Below are positions 1-7,488 of a DNA stretch of 8,816 nucleotides, one piece after another (the first letter of the stretch is position 1; each line of letters begins with the position of its first letter). Below the pieces are notes generated by a model. The model was not told where the DNA came from, did no database searches, and saw only the letters and a list, made by a program, of their open reading frames with translations. The stretch comes from an uncultured Clostridia bacterium (GTDB lineage: Bacteria; Bacillota; Clostridia; Lachnospirales; Lachnospiraceae): contig CAMOHF010000034.1 in the NCBI GenBank assembly GCA_946614685.1, forward strand, positions 1 to 8,816. The letters are read 5' to 3'. The position numbers were made by a program, and so were the translations under genes.

Positions 1-1
1 C

Positions 2-3000
2 GTGGTGAAGGAGAATTTCAGTCTTTTGGAAATTGACGCGGACTATACCATCGGTGACAACGGTATGCTTGAACTTCTGATGATCGATGCGATGGACAGA
101 CTGTTCGAGGAAGCATATGCCTCCGAGGCCGGAGAGACTTTTCGGAAGGTGCTTGAAAACTACGGCGGTGATCGCGAGGACGATGACCTGCGTCAGCTGA
201 TCAGAGAGATCTACAATACTGCGGACGGATTCTCGGAACCGTTGCTCTGGTACGAACGTGCGGAAGAAGCGCAAAAGATCGAGACGGAAGAGGAACTCGA
301 AAAACAGTCGTGGGTAGCAGCCTACGAGGCTTACGTGAGAAAGATCGCCCGCGACGGACTTCGCATGCTGGAAGAACTTGAGGAATGGATGGAAGATCCC
401 GACGGTCCCGTTCACAACCTTCCCCTGGCTGCTTCCGATCGCGAGAAGCTTGAGAAATTTGCCTCCGCCGGGACGCTGCGGGAGATCACAGCGCTTCGGG
501 ACGAGCAGTGGATGAGGGTAAAACCCGTTCCCAAGGGATCCGAGTTCTCGAAAGAAGACCAGGAATTATTTAAGAATAGGCGAAACGCATACAAGAATCT
601 CTTCGACAAGAAAAAACTTCCGGCTGCATCTCCGGCGGAGATTCTCGAACAGATTGCATTTATGCGGGAGGATATGCTGACACTGCTTCGCTTGGCAAAG
701 CGGTTTGGCCAGCTGTTTGATGAGGAAAAGAAAAAGCGAAAGCTGATGAGTTTCTCGGATGTGGAGCACATGGCCTACAAGCTTTTGTGCAGCGGACATG
801 CGGAAGGATCCGATATACCGATTCCAACGGACGTTGCGAAGGAGATCGCAAAGCGTTACGAGGAGATCTATATCGATGAGTACCAGGACAGTAACTTTCT
901 GCAGGAGGACATTCTGCGCGCACTTTCGGGCGAACTTGACGGATTGCATCGGATGTACATGGTGGGAGATGTCAAGCAGAGTATCTACCGGTTCCGCAGG
1001 GCAAGGCCGGATCTCTTTCTTGCGAAGTATAACGCGTACGCCGCGGACGGCGATAAGGTAAAGATCGAATTGGCGGAGAACTTCAGGTCCAGAGATCAGG
1101 TACTTGCATCGGTCAATCACTTCTTTTACCATCTGATGGGGAAGGATCTCGGCGGGATCGAGTACAACGAGGATGTGGCTTTAAAACTCGGGGCTCCGAT
1201 TCCGGAAGCGGAGGGTATGTCCGACTCCTATACGACGGAACTGATGATCATGGATCGGAATCTGGGACGTGGGGATGAGGATGAGACCGAGGATGAGGAG
1301 AAACTTGAGGTGGAAAAACTTCAGGCGGAGGCTTCTATGGTGGCGCTTCGCATCCTGGAACTTACGGATCCCGAGCGCCCGCAGATGGTGTATGATCGGG
1401 ATGCAGATACCTTTCGCCCGGCAAATTTCGGCGATATTGTGATCCTGACCCGAGGTTTAAAGAACGTGGGCGGTGTATTCATGAATGCACTGAAGAATTA
1501 CGACATACCTGTGGTTTTGGATGGCGGTGAGGGGTATTTTGAAGCTACGGAAATCCGTGTATTGATGTCAATGCTTGCGGTGATCGATAACACAAGGCAG
1601 GATATCCCGATGGCAGCGGTGCTGCTTTCTCCCATTGCGGGCCTTGATGAGGAAGAACTTGCGGTGATCAGAAAGAATCGCGAGGAGCAGAAAACGAAAA
1701 CACTCTGGGAGTCTGCGGAGCTTTACGCACTTTCCAACGAGGATGTGATCGCGGCCAAGGTGGAGCGCTTCGGCAAAATGCTTGACTCGCTTCGAGAGGA
1801 TAAGACCGGTCTTTCCATTACGGATCTGATCTACAAGGTGCTTGCAGTTACCGGGTATATGGACTATGTGAGCGCCATGCCGCAGGGTGCGGCAAGAACA
1901 GCCAATATCCGCCTTTTGATCGAAAAAGCAAAACAGTACGAACAGGGAATCTACAAGGGGCTTTTTGATTTTCTGCGCTATCTGGAAAAACTGAAATTCA
2001 CGGGCGGCGATATGGGCGCGGACGGAGGCATCGAAGATGCGGGAGATGCCGTGCGCATTATGACCATGCACGGAAGCAAGGGCCTGGAGTTTCCCATTGT
2101 CTTTGTATCTGCGCTCGGAAAACTGTTTAACAGGATGGATACCCGGTCGACGGTGATCGTGAGCAGCGATCATTACCTTGCGGGCATGCTGATGCATACG
2201 GATAAGCGCTATAAGAAGGATTCGGTGATCAGAAACTGTTTCAAGATCCTGTTTCGCGAGGAGTCTCTTGCGGAGGAACTTCGTATCCTTTATGTGGCCA
2301 TGACCCGTGCAAAGGAAAAACTGATCCTGACCGGCTGCATGGATGATTGTGTAGAAAAAAAGAAAAAATACGAGGGAGAGATGCTTTCGGAAGAAGAGAA
2401 GCTTCCCTTCTCCGTCAGATATGATGCGCCGAACTTCCTGACATTGCTGGTTGCAACTATGGAAAGAACCAAGGATGCGCCCGTGAATGAGAACATATAC
2501 GGTATTGTTGATATAGAAGAACAGGAAGTAGCCAGGGAGGCAGGAGAAGAACCGATCACCTCGGCGCTTCTTTCCGGGGGGCTTGCGGGTGAAGCAAAGG
2601 TGCTGTATGATAGGTTCCGCGATGAACTCTCCTATGTATATCCTTACACGGAAGCATCGACGCGTTCCGGCAAACTCTCGGTGTCCGAAATCAAGAGGAT
2701 GAAGGAGTTTGACGGTGAGACCTATGAGGTTGCCGAGCAATCTTTCCTTGATGCGGAAGTATCCGTGGAGAAGCAAACGTCCGGGGAAACGTCCGAAATG
2801 CCATCCGGTGCGACGCCCGGTGCAAGTCGGGGAACTGCCGTGCATAAATTCATGGAACTGCTTGACTTTACGGCTTTCAAAGACGAAAAGGACATCACCG
2901 GAAAGCTTGAAGTAGAGAAGGAACGCATGCTTGCGGACCGGGAGATGGAAGAAGAGGATATGAAGCTGGTACATTTGCCGAAGATCGAAGCGTTCCTTGC

Positions 3001-3373
3001 TTCGGATCTCGGAAAACGGATGATAGCGGCAGCCGCAGACGGAAAGCTTTATCGTGAGAGACGTTTTTCCGTCGGTATTCCTGCGAGAAAGATTTACAAG
3101 GCGGACACCGGATTTTCCGAAGATGATTATATTCTGGTACAGGGCATTATCGATGCCTACTTTGAGGAAGGTGACGCGCTGGTTCTGATGGATTACAAGA
3201 CGGACCGTGCGGACGGTCAAACCCTGCTTGACAGATACAGGTCACAGCTTATATGCTATGGGGAGACTTTGGAGCGCTTGCACAAAAAACAGGTAAAAGA
3301 ACAACTGATCTACGGCTTCTTCACAGGCGAGACCATCCCGGTGGAAGGCGGATCTTACGGAGGTACACTATGA
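2..3373 (+). CDS. addA: ATP-dependent helicase/nuclease subunit A (AddA), 5' partial
   Basis: This is the helicase-nuclease subunit of AddAB, the Bacillota counterpart of RecBCD. It unwinds and resects double-strand DNA ends in the cytoplasm so that RecA can load. The window shows 1123 residues. Base 1 belongs to an upstream codon and the first GTG is internal. About 120-130 N-terminal residues, including the Walker A loop, should lie upstream, judging from the usual AddA length of about 1200-1250. Visible UvrD-type motifs (window residue numbers) are DEYQD at 292-296 (Walker B), [12 protein letters not shown] from 321, ENFRSR at 359-364, HGSKGLEF at 690-697 and LYVAMTR at 763-769. The C-terminal RecB-type nuclease shows GTAVH at 944-948, Asp1051, the DYKTD motif at 1064-1068 and QLICY at 1082-1086. 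All catalytic positions I can check look intact. A very acidic linker lies around 424-440. The stop overlaps the queF start (ATGA). addB is expected just upstream but is not in view. Confidence 0.96.
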   Translation: MVKENFSLLEIDADYTIGDNGMLELLMIDAMDRLFEEAYASEAGETFRKVLENYGGDREDDDLRQLIREIYNTADGFSEPLLWYERAEEAQKIETEEELEKQSWVAAYEAYVRKIARDGLRMLEELEEWMEDPDGPVHNLPLAASDREKLEKFASAGTLREITALRDEQWMRVKPVPKGSEFSKEDQELFKNRRNAYKNLFDKKKLPAASPAEILEQIAFMREDMLTLLRLAKRFGQLFDEEKKKRKLMSFSDVEHMAYKLLCSGHAEGSDIPIPTDVAKEIAKRYEEIYIDEYQDSNFLQEDILRALSGELDGLHRMYMVGDVKQSIYRFRRARPDLFLAKYNAYAADGDKVKIELAENFRSRDQVLASVNHFFYHLMGKDLGGIEYNEDVALKLGAPIPEAEGMSDSYTTELMIMDRNLGRGDEDETEDEEKLEVEKLQAEASMVALRILELTDPERPQMVYDRDADTFRPANFGDIVILTRGLKNVGGVFMNALKNYDIPVVLDGGEGYFEATEIRVLMSMLAVIDNTRQDIPMAAVLLSPIAGLDEEELAVIRKNREEQKTKTLWESAELYALSNEDVIAAKVERFGKMLDSLREDKTGLSITDLIYKVLAVTGYMDYVSAMPQGAARTANIRLLIEKAKQYEQGIYKGLFDFLRYLEKLKFTGGDMGADGGIEDAGDAVRIMTMHGSKGLEFPIVFVSALGKLFNRMDTRSTVIVSSDHYLAGMLMHTDKRYKKDSVIRNCFKILFREESLAEELRILYVAMTRAKEKLILTGCMDDCVEKKKKYEGEMLSEEEKLPFSVRYDAPNFLTLLVATMERTKDAPVNENIYGIVDIEEQEVAREAGEEPITSALLSGGLAGEAKVLYDRFRDELSYVYPYTEASTRSGKLSVSEIKRMKEFDGETYEVAEQSFLDAEVSVEKQTSGETSEMPSGATPGASRGTAVHKFMELLDFTAFKDEKDITGKLEVEKERMLADREMEEEDMKLVHLPKIEAFLASDLGKRMIAAAADGKLYRERRFSVGIPARKIYKADTGFSEDDYILVQGIIDAYFEEGDALVLMDYKTDRADGQTLLDRYRSQLICYGETLERLHKKQVKEQLIYGFFTGETIPVEGGSYGGTL

Positions 3374-3861
3374 GTCAGGAACGAAAGGATGAAAACCTGT
3401 CGGTTTTAAAGAATAAGGGAGCGGAATATCCCGTAACACTTGCGCCGGAGATACTGGAGACATTTATCAACCAGCATCCGGAGCATGACTACTTTGTTAA
3501 ATTTAACTGTCCGGAGTTTACATCTCTCTGCCCGATCACGGGTCAGCCGGATTATGCGACGATTTATATTTCCTATGTGCCGGATGAGAGAATGGTAGAA
3601 AGCAAGTCGCTGAAACTCTATCTCTTCTCCTACAGAAACCACGGAAGCTTCCATGAGGATTGCGTAAACAGGATCATGAACGACTTGATCGAGCTGATGG
3701 ATCCGAAGTACATCGAGGTCTGGGGCAAGTTCTCGCCGAGAGGAGGCATTTCCATCGATCCCTACGCAAACTACGGCAAGCCCGGAACGCGTTGGGAAGA
3801 GGTGGCCTGGGAGCGACTTTCCAAACATGATATGAACCCGGAGAAGATTGATAACAGATAG
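3370..3861 (+). CDS. queF: NADPH-dependent 7-cyano-7-deazaguanine (preQ0) reductase, QueF
   Basis: QueF reduces the nitrile of preQ0 to the amine of preQ1 with two NADPH. This is the step before tRNA-guanine transglycosylase inserts preQ1 during queuosine synthesis. The 163-residue product matches the short, single-domain (YkvM-type) QueF of about 165 residues. Cys54 sits in the [10 protein letters not shown] segment and is the thioimide-forming nucleophile. Asp61 follows seven residues later. The diagnostic QueF motif is ESKSLKLY at 77-84, and FHE at 94-96 supplies the conserved substrate-binding Glu. I chose ATG 3370 because it overlaps the addA stop as ATGA, has GGAGG at 3359-3363 six bases upstream, and gives the normal family length. 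The longer reading from 3253 only adds residues encoded inside addA. No queC, queD or queE is in view, so preQ0 is either made from a distant locus or salvaged. Confidence 0.96.
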   Translation: MSQERKDENLSVLKNKGAEYPVTLAPEILETFINQHPEHDYFVKFNCPEFTSLCPITGQPDYATIYISYVPDERMVESKSLKLYLFSYRNHGSFHEDCVNRIMNDLIELMDPKYIEVWGKFSPRGGISIDPYANYGKPGTRWEEVAWERLSKHDMNPEKIDNR

Positions 3862-3866
3862 AGACC

Positions 3867-5306
3867 ATGATCACAAGAAGAACCACAGAAGAATATGAGG
3901 CAGCAGTCGCTGCCATATCCGCGATACCGAAGTTTTCCGGTGGTCGCAACAAATCAGGCAATGAAAACTTAAACGAGGTACTTGCCATCCTCGGTCATCC
4001 CGAGCAAAGCGGTAAGGTGATCCATATCGCCGGTACGAATGGCAAGGGATCCGTGACGGCACTGCTTCGAGCGGTGCTAAATGCGATGGGCTATACGGTC
4101 GGTTGCTTTACCTCGCCGCACTTAGAGCGCATCAATGAAAGGATATCCATATCCGCACCGGCGGAAGCGGGTGAGGAGTCTGCGAATCTGATGGGCAGCG
4201 TGTCCTACCGCACGCCGGACCGGTCAGCTGTGATCACGGATATCTCGGATGATGATTTTACGGAGATGTATCTTGCGGTGCAAGAGGCATCCGAAAAGCA
4301 TATGGCGGAGGGCGGATTACCGCTTTCCTACTTTGAGTATCTGTTCGCTATGGCGGCGGTATATTTTAAAAGAGAGGCGTCGGATTATATCATATATGAA
4401 ACGGGACTTGGCGGAAGGCTGGATGCGACCAATCTGACGCATCCGCTGGTGAGTGTGATCACGTCCATCGGGCTCGATCATACCAAGTATCTCGGCAATA
4501 CCATAGAGGAAATCGCTGCGGAGAAAGCCGGGATCATTAAACCCGGTGTGCCGGTGGTATACAACACAGGATCCGCGACAGCGGATCTGGTGATCGAGAA
4601 GACGGCGGAAGCGCTGGATGCGCCCTGCTTTAATGTGGCGACGGTCGATGTTATCCGGGAGTATACAAGCAACGAGAAATCTGTTGATTTTTCACTGCAC
4701 AGTCGGTATTATAGTTACGATAAACTTCGCCTTGCCTGCGGAGGCGCACTCTATCAGACGGACAATGCGGCAACCGCCGTATCCGCGCTTACATTTCTGT
4801 TTCCGGAACAGGGCGCGGTGACCGAGCAGATCCTTCGAAAGGGATTTGCCGGATTCTTCTGGCCGGGAAGAATGGAGTGGCTGTCCACGCATTTGCTGAT
4901 CGACGGCGCGCACAATGAGGATGCGATCCTTCGATTTGCGGAGAGTGCCGGAAAACTCTTCGGCACGCGACCGATACGGCTGATGTTTGCGGTGGCGGGT
5001 GACAAGGACTACGAGAGGATGATGGAGATCCTTTCCGAGGAGCTTCTCATCGATGAATTATATGTGACATCTCTGGACTCTGACAGAGGCATCTCTGCGG
5101 AGTACATAGGCGTTTTGTTTCAGACGCTGATCAAAAAGAAACATCCGGATCGCAAATTGAAGGTGGTTGCGGATGATGACATCGATCGCGTATTTTCGCA
5201 GGCGTACCAGGATGCGCTGCGTACCGATACCACACTGGTTGTCGCGGGCTCGCTTTATCTGATCGGGCATATTCGCGCGCTGGTACACGGAGGAGACCGG
5301 TTATGA
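3867..5306 (+). CDS. folC: Bifunctional dihydrofolate synthase / folylpolyglutamate synthase, FolC
   Basis: FolC is a Mur-ligase-family enzyme. It uses ATP to add glutamate to dihydropteroate and then to extend the gamma-glutamyl tail of folates, which retains them in the cytoplasm. The 479-residue product shows the FolC signature. The P-loop GTNGKGS is at 56-62, followed by TSPHLERINERI at 82-93. ETGLGGRLDATN is at 178-189, and GLDHTKYLG at 202-210 holds a metal-site His. EKAGIIKPG is at 219-227, where Lys220 matches the carbamylated lysine position. DGAHN at 346-350 begins the C-terminal domain, and GSLYLIG is at 461-467. It is longer than the usual 420-440 residues, mainly because of an insertion at about 96-123. 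It starts 5 bases after queF with no strong Shine-Dalgarno site, so translation is probably coupled to queF. Its stop overlaps the next start as ATGA. Which of the two activities it has cannot be read from the sequence; the call 'bifunctional' follows the usual bacterial case. Confidence 0.95.
   Translation: MITRRTTEEYEAAVAAISAIPKFSGGRNKSGNENLNEVLAILGHPEQSGKVIHIAGTNGKGSVTALLRAVLNAMGYTVGCFTSPHLERINERISISAPAEAGEESANLMGSVSYRTPDRSAVITDISDDDFTEMYLAVQEASEKHMAEGGLPLSYFEYLFAMAAVYFKREASDYIIYETGLGGRLDATNLTHPLVSVITSIGLDHTKYLGNTIEEIAAEKAGIIKPGVPVVYNTGSATADLVIEKTAEALDAPCFNVATVDVIREYTSNEKSVDFSLHSRYYSYDKLRLACGGALYQTDNAATAVSALTFLFPEQGAVTEQILRKGFAGFFWPGRMEWLSTHLLIDGAHNEDAILRFAESAGKLFGTRPIRLMFAVAGDKDYERMMEILSEELLIDELYVTSLDSDRGISAEYIGVLFQTLIKKKHPDRKLKVVADDDIDRVFSQAYQDALRTDTTLVVAGSLYLIGHIRALVHGGDRL
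5289..5294 (+). promoter_or_regulatory. Ribosome binding site for the 56-codon gene
   Basis: GGAGGA lies at the end of folC, eight bases before the ATG at 5303. It is a near-perfect anti-16S match at good spacing. It is the main reason to accept the small downstream frame as a translated gene rather than a spacer. Confidence 0.75.
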
Positions 5307-5473
5307 TCAATTTTGAAGAAGAATTAAAGCGCTTCTCTCCAATCCCTGAGGTGAATCAGGCGGAGGAAGCGATCTACCACAATGATTTAACGGATATCAG
5401 TGATATTGTTCTGCAGATGACGGAGGAACTTCGTGCAAACGAGCCTTCGCTCTCAGCACGACCCAGGAGATAG
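5303..5473 (+). CDS. Small conserved-type hypothetical protein, 56 residues
   Basis: This is a short gene between folC and the zinc-ribbon/TPR gene. It begins MINFEEELKRF and contains AIYHNDLTDISDIVLQM near the middle. The product is acidic overall with a basic tail (SARPRR). It has no cysteines, no signal peptide and no membrane segment, and is probably a soluble helical protein. Support for translation is strong. GGAGGA precedes the ATG by eight bases, the start overlaps the folC stop as ATGA, and the stop TAG is followed after two bases by the ATG of the next gene. The middle segment reminds me of short hypothetical proteins found beside folC in Lachnospiraceae, but that is recollection and was not searched. 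No function can be assigned. Its placement suggests co-expression with FolC and the TPR protein, perhaps as a partner of the latter. Confidence 0.78.
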   Translation: MINFEEELKRFSPIPEVNQAEEAIYHNDLTDISDIVLQMTEELRANEPSLSARPRR

Positions 5474-5475
5474 AT

Positions 5476-6609
5476 ATGGCAACCAGACGACCGGTGCTGT
5501 GCCCGAACTGCGGTGCACATATCAGGAAAAACGGATACTGCACGAGCTGCAACATGAACTACCATGTCTTGATGAAGGCTTACAACACCTCAGATTATTA
5601 TTACAATCAGGGGTACGACAGGGCTGCGGCGAGGGATCTTTCCGGAGCGGTTGATTCGCTGATGGTGGCTCTCCGCTACAACAAAAAGAATGTCCCTGCC
5701 AGGAATCTGCTCGGTCTGATTCATTATGAGATGGGTGAGGTTGTGGAGGCGCTCCGCCACTGGGTGATGAGTGTCAATTATCAGCCGCAGACGAATCTTG
5801 CAAGCCGTTATCTGAAGGAATTAAAGACAGATCCGACGCGCCTTGCCAATGTGGATCAGATTGCCAAGAAATTCAACATGGCGCTTGATTACATTGACCG
5901 CGGCGATCATGACCTGGCCATCCTTCAGTTAAAGAATGCATTGTCGGAGAATCCCCACTTTGTAAAGGGATACCTTCTGCTTGCGCTTCTCTACATTCAT
6001 GCAGGTAATTACGAAAAGGCGCGCGTGGCGCTTCGACGAGTACTTCGGGTGGATAAGGCGAATCCCGTGGCCATCCATTACTTAAGAGAGATGGGAACCT
6101 CTGACGAAAACATCATCCATATGCGTCAGGAGTCTATTGAAGATGACGGACTTTTCGAGGACCTGATGGTCACCGTGGACAAGGACGACGAGGAACTCAC
6201 AATTCGCAAGGAAGAAGTAAAACGCCCGATCTTCAAGGAGATCGCAGCCAAAAGGAATGAAAGCGTTGTAAGGACAGGGGAGTTTTCCCAGCTTTCGCTT
6301 GCCAGGTATTCGGGTATATACGTGCTTCTCGGTATCGTGATCGGCATCATGGTTTTATACTTTGCGGTTGTACCGCACCAGAGAAAGAAGATGCTGTCGG
6401 AGAACGAAAATCTGATCCGCAGCTACAGCGAGGAGCTTGCTGACAAGAATGCAACCATTTCTGCACAGCAGGCGGAGATTGATTCATTGAACAACGAAAT
6501 TGTCCTGATGAGAGACAAGGCCACCAGTACGGACGCCCTTCCGGATTACAGCAAGATCAAGAACGGCATGTCCGAGGAGGATCTTGATCACATCATGGAT
6601 ACAGAATAG
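5476..6609 (+). CDS. Zinc-ribbon, TPR-repeat, single-span membrane protein of unknown function
   Basis: The function is not known, but the architecture of this 377-residue protein is clear. It opens with a short zinc ribbon, CPNC at 9-12 and CTSC at 22-25, four cysteines placed to bind one metal. Helical tetratricopeptide-like repeats follow at about 38-71, 72-105, 130-162 and 163-196, suggesting a protein-binding scaffold. An acidic, lysine-rich linker (about 218-260) leads to one hydrophobic span at about 278-300 (from YSGIYVLLG to FAVVP). The span is followed by HQRKK and a predicted coiled coil at about 305-347. There is no N-terminal signal peptide. The start is ATG 5476, with AGGAGA at 5465-5470 and a two-base gap from the small gene. 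It is the last gene of the operon and is followed by a terminator. The zinc ribbon and TPRs are probably cytoplasmic, though the basic cluster after the span leaves orientation open. Confidence 0.88.
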   Translation: MATRRPVLCPNCGAHIRKNGYCTSCNMNYHVLMKAYNTSDYYYNQGYDRAAARDLSGAVDSLMVALRYNKKNVPARNLLGLIHYEMGEVVEALRHWVMSVNYQPQTNLASRYLKELKTDPTRLANVDQIAKKFNMALDYIDRGDHDLAILQLKNALSENPHFVKGYLLLALLYIHAGNYEKARVALRRVLRVDKANPVAIHYLREMGTSDENIIHMRQESIEDDGLFEDLMVTVDKDDEELTIRKEEVKRPIFKEIAAKRNESVVRTGEFSQLSLARYSGIYVLLGIVIGIMVLYFAVVPHQRKKMLSENENLIRSYSEELADKNATISAQQAEIDSLNNEIVLMRDKATSTDALPDYSKIKNGMSEEDLDHIMDTE

Positions 6610-6613
6610 CACC

Positions 6614-6663
6614 AAAAGAACAGGCATCTGACCCTGCGGGCGTCAGTCGCCTGTTCTTTTTTT
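6614..6663 (+). terminator. Strong intrinsic terminator closing the addA-queF-folC operon
   Basis: AAAAGAACAGGC at 6614-6625 pairs perfectly with GCCTGTTCTTTT at 6649-6660, a 12-base-pair outer stem. The T run reaches 6663. The 23-base interior is itself structured: CTGAC (6628-6632) can pair with GTCAG (6642-6646), and a CCC/GGG pair lies inside. The whole element is one long, interrupted hairpin. It begins five bases after the stop of the TPR gene. On the opposite strand the tail has only four T's, so it is probably not bidirectional. Confidence 0.93.
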
Positions 6664-6785
6664 GTCCATAATCGAACTACAAGTATGATATAAATAACTA
6701 TGAGTACAATATACATATACAAAGTGCACAAAACATATTATTGAGTATGACAATAGAAATAAGGGTATAAAAATAAAAATTATAG

Positions 6786-6814
6786 TTGAAAAATAGAACC
6801 CAGAGTTGTATAAT
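6786..6814 (+). promoter_or_regulatory. SigA/sigma-70-type promoter for the tetR unit
   Basis: TTGAAA at 6786-6791 (one mismatch to TTGACA) and a perfect TATAAT at 6809-6814 are separated by exactly 17 bases. Transcription would start near 6821, leaving a leader of about 33 bases before the ATG at 6854. The element sits in an AT-rich intergenic stretch (6664-6853) after the upstream terminator, where a new promoter is required. A much weaker candidate, TTGAGT at 6741 with TATAAA at 6766 (19-base spacer), lies upstream. I did not find a convincing palindromic TetR operator, although the regulator could bind in this stretch. Confidence 0.82.
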
Positions 6815-6853
6815 ATCGAATGTAATCTTGAACAAGGCGGGATTTCGAGGTTT

Positions 6854-7483
6854 ATGGGAGAGAGAAAAAAGCAGGCGCTGGAGAGGTTCAATCGGGATAA
6901 TATCATCACCGCTGCGAAGGAATTATTTGAGACGCACGGCGTGGATCACACCACGATGGATGATATCGCCAGACAGGCGGACTACAGTAAGTCCACCATC
7001 TACGTTTACTTCAAAAGCAAAGAAGAGATCTACAATTCCATAGTGCATGACTACATGGATATGCTGACCGGAGAACTCGCCATCGCCATTACGCAGGAAG
7101 GGAGCTTTTCCGAAAGCTATCACAGAGTCTGTGATTGCCTGGTTCGTTTCGACGAGCGGCATCCGGCCTACTATGCGGGACTGCTCGGTGAAGCGCAGAT
7201 GACCGGCAGCCGCAAGAAGCAGGATGAAGCAACAAGAGGAACGATCGCACCGGAATTGGAACAGCTGCTTGTGAAGCTTATTGAAAAAGGCAAGAAAGAG
7301 AAGACCCTTTCTACAAAAGTGAAATCCAACCAACTGGCTTTTTATATGTGGTCCGGCATCAGCGGCATCATACGACTGGCCGACCGGAGGAAGGCAGAGA
7401 TCGTAACGCAGTACCAGGTAACGAAGGACGTATACCTGTCACACGCGTTTTCGATGTTTTATGAATCTTTGATCAGGGGGTAG
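6854..7483 (+). CDS. TetR/AcrR-family transcriptional regulator
   Basis: This is a 209-residue predicted DNA-binding repressor of the TetR family. The N-terminal helix-turn-helix is textbook. AAKELFETHG at 20-29 forms the first helix, and TTMDDIARQAD at 33-43 leads into YSKSTIYVYFKSKEEIY at 44-60, which contains the recognition helix. The remainder is the helical ligand-binding and dimer domain. It diverges in sequence, so the ligand cannot be predicted. I chose ATG 6854. The frame can be read back to a TTG at 6806, but that codon lies before the probable transcription start and overlaps the -10 box. Upstream, GAGG at 6847-6850 is only three bases away and AAGGCGGG at 6834-6841 is twelve bases away, so the initiation signal is not ideal. 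The stop is five bases before the next GTG start. As first gene of the unit it may regulate itself and the two genes that follow. Confidence 0.93.
   Translation: MGERKKQALERFNRDNIITAAKELFETHGVDHTTMDDIARQADYSKSTIYVYFKSKEEIYNSIVHDYMDMLTGELAIAITQEGSFSESYHRVCDCLVRFDERHPAYYAGLLGEAQMTGSRKKQDEATRGTIAPELEQLLVKLIEKGKKEKTLSTKVKSNQLAFYMWSGISGIIRLADRRKAEIVTQYQVTKDVYLSHAFSMFYESLIRG
7475..7480 (+). promoter_or_regulatory. Ribosome binding site supporting a GTG start at 7489
   Basis: AGGGGG lies within the last codons of tetR, eight bases before GTG 7489. The alternative in-frame ATG at 7504 has AAGGA only one base before it, which is too close to be effective. The spacing therefore favours the GTG, which adds five residues. 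Confidence 0.6.
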
Positions 7484-7488
7484 CAAGG

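Noticed and set aside
566..1132. 188-codon minus-strand frame inside addA
   Set aside because: It lies opposite the AddA helicase motifs and has no recognisable domain, so it is a shadow frame.
1568..3220. Long open frame of 550 codons on the minus strand opposite addA
   Set aside because: The + strand carries clearly conserved AddA motifs throughout. The antisense product is rich in His, Arg and Phe with no recognisable domain, as expected from a codon-biased shadow frame.
3253..3369. Upstream extension of queF by 39 codons
   Set aside because: The extension lies wholly inside addA, has no family resemblance, and the ATG at 3370 has a good ribosome binding site and gives the normal length.
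4570..4587. Perfect 7-base inverted repeat GATCCGC-GACA-GCGGATC within folC
   Set aside because: It lies in the middle of a conserved coding sequence, has no T run after it and no adjacent start site, so it is probably due to chance.
6643..6909. 88-codon minus-strand frame covering the intergenic stretch
   Set aside because: The product is dominated by Ile, Phe, Tyr and Ser from AT-rich DNA, resembles nothing, and its end would run into the terminator stem.
7102..7122. Short hairpin-like AGCTTTTCCGAAAGCT segment in tetR
   Set aside because: It is inside coding sequence, short, and without a following T run, so it is not a terminator.
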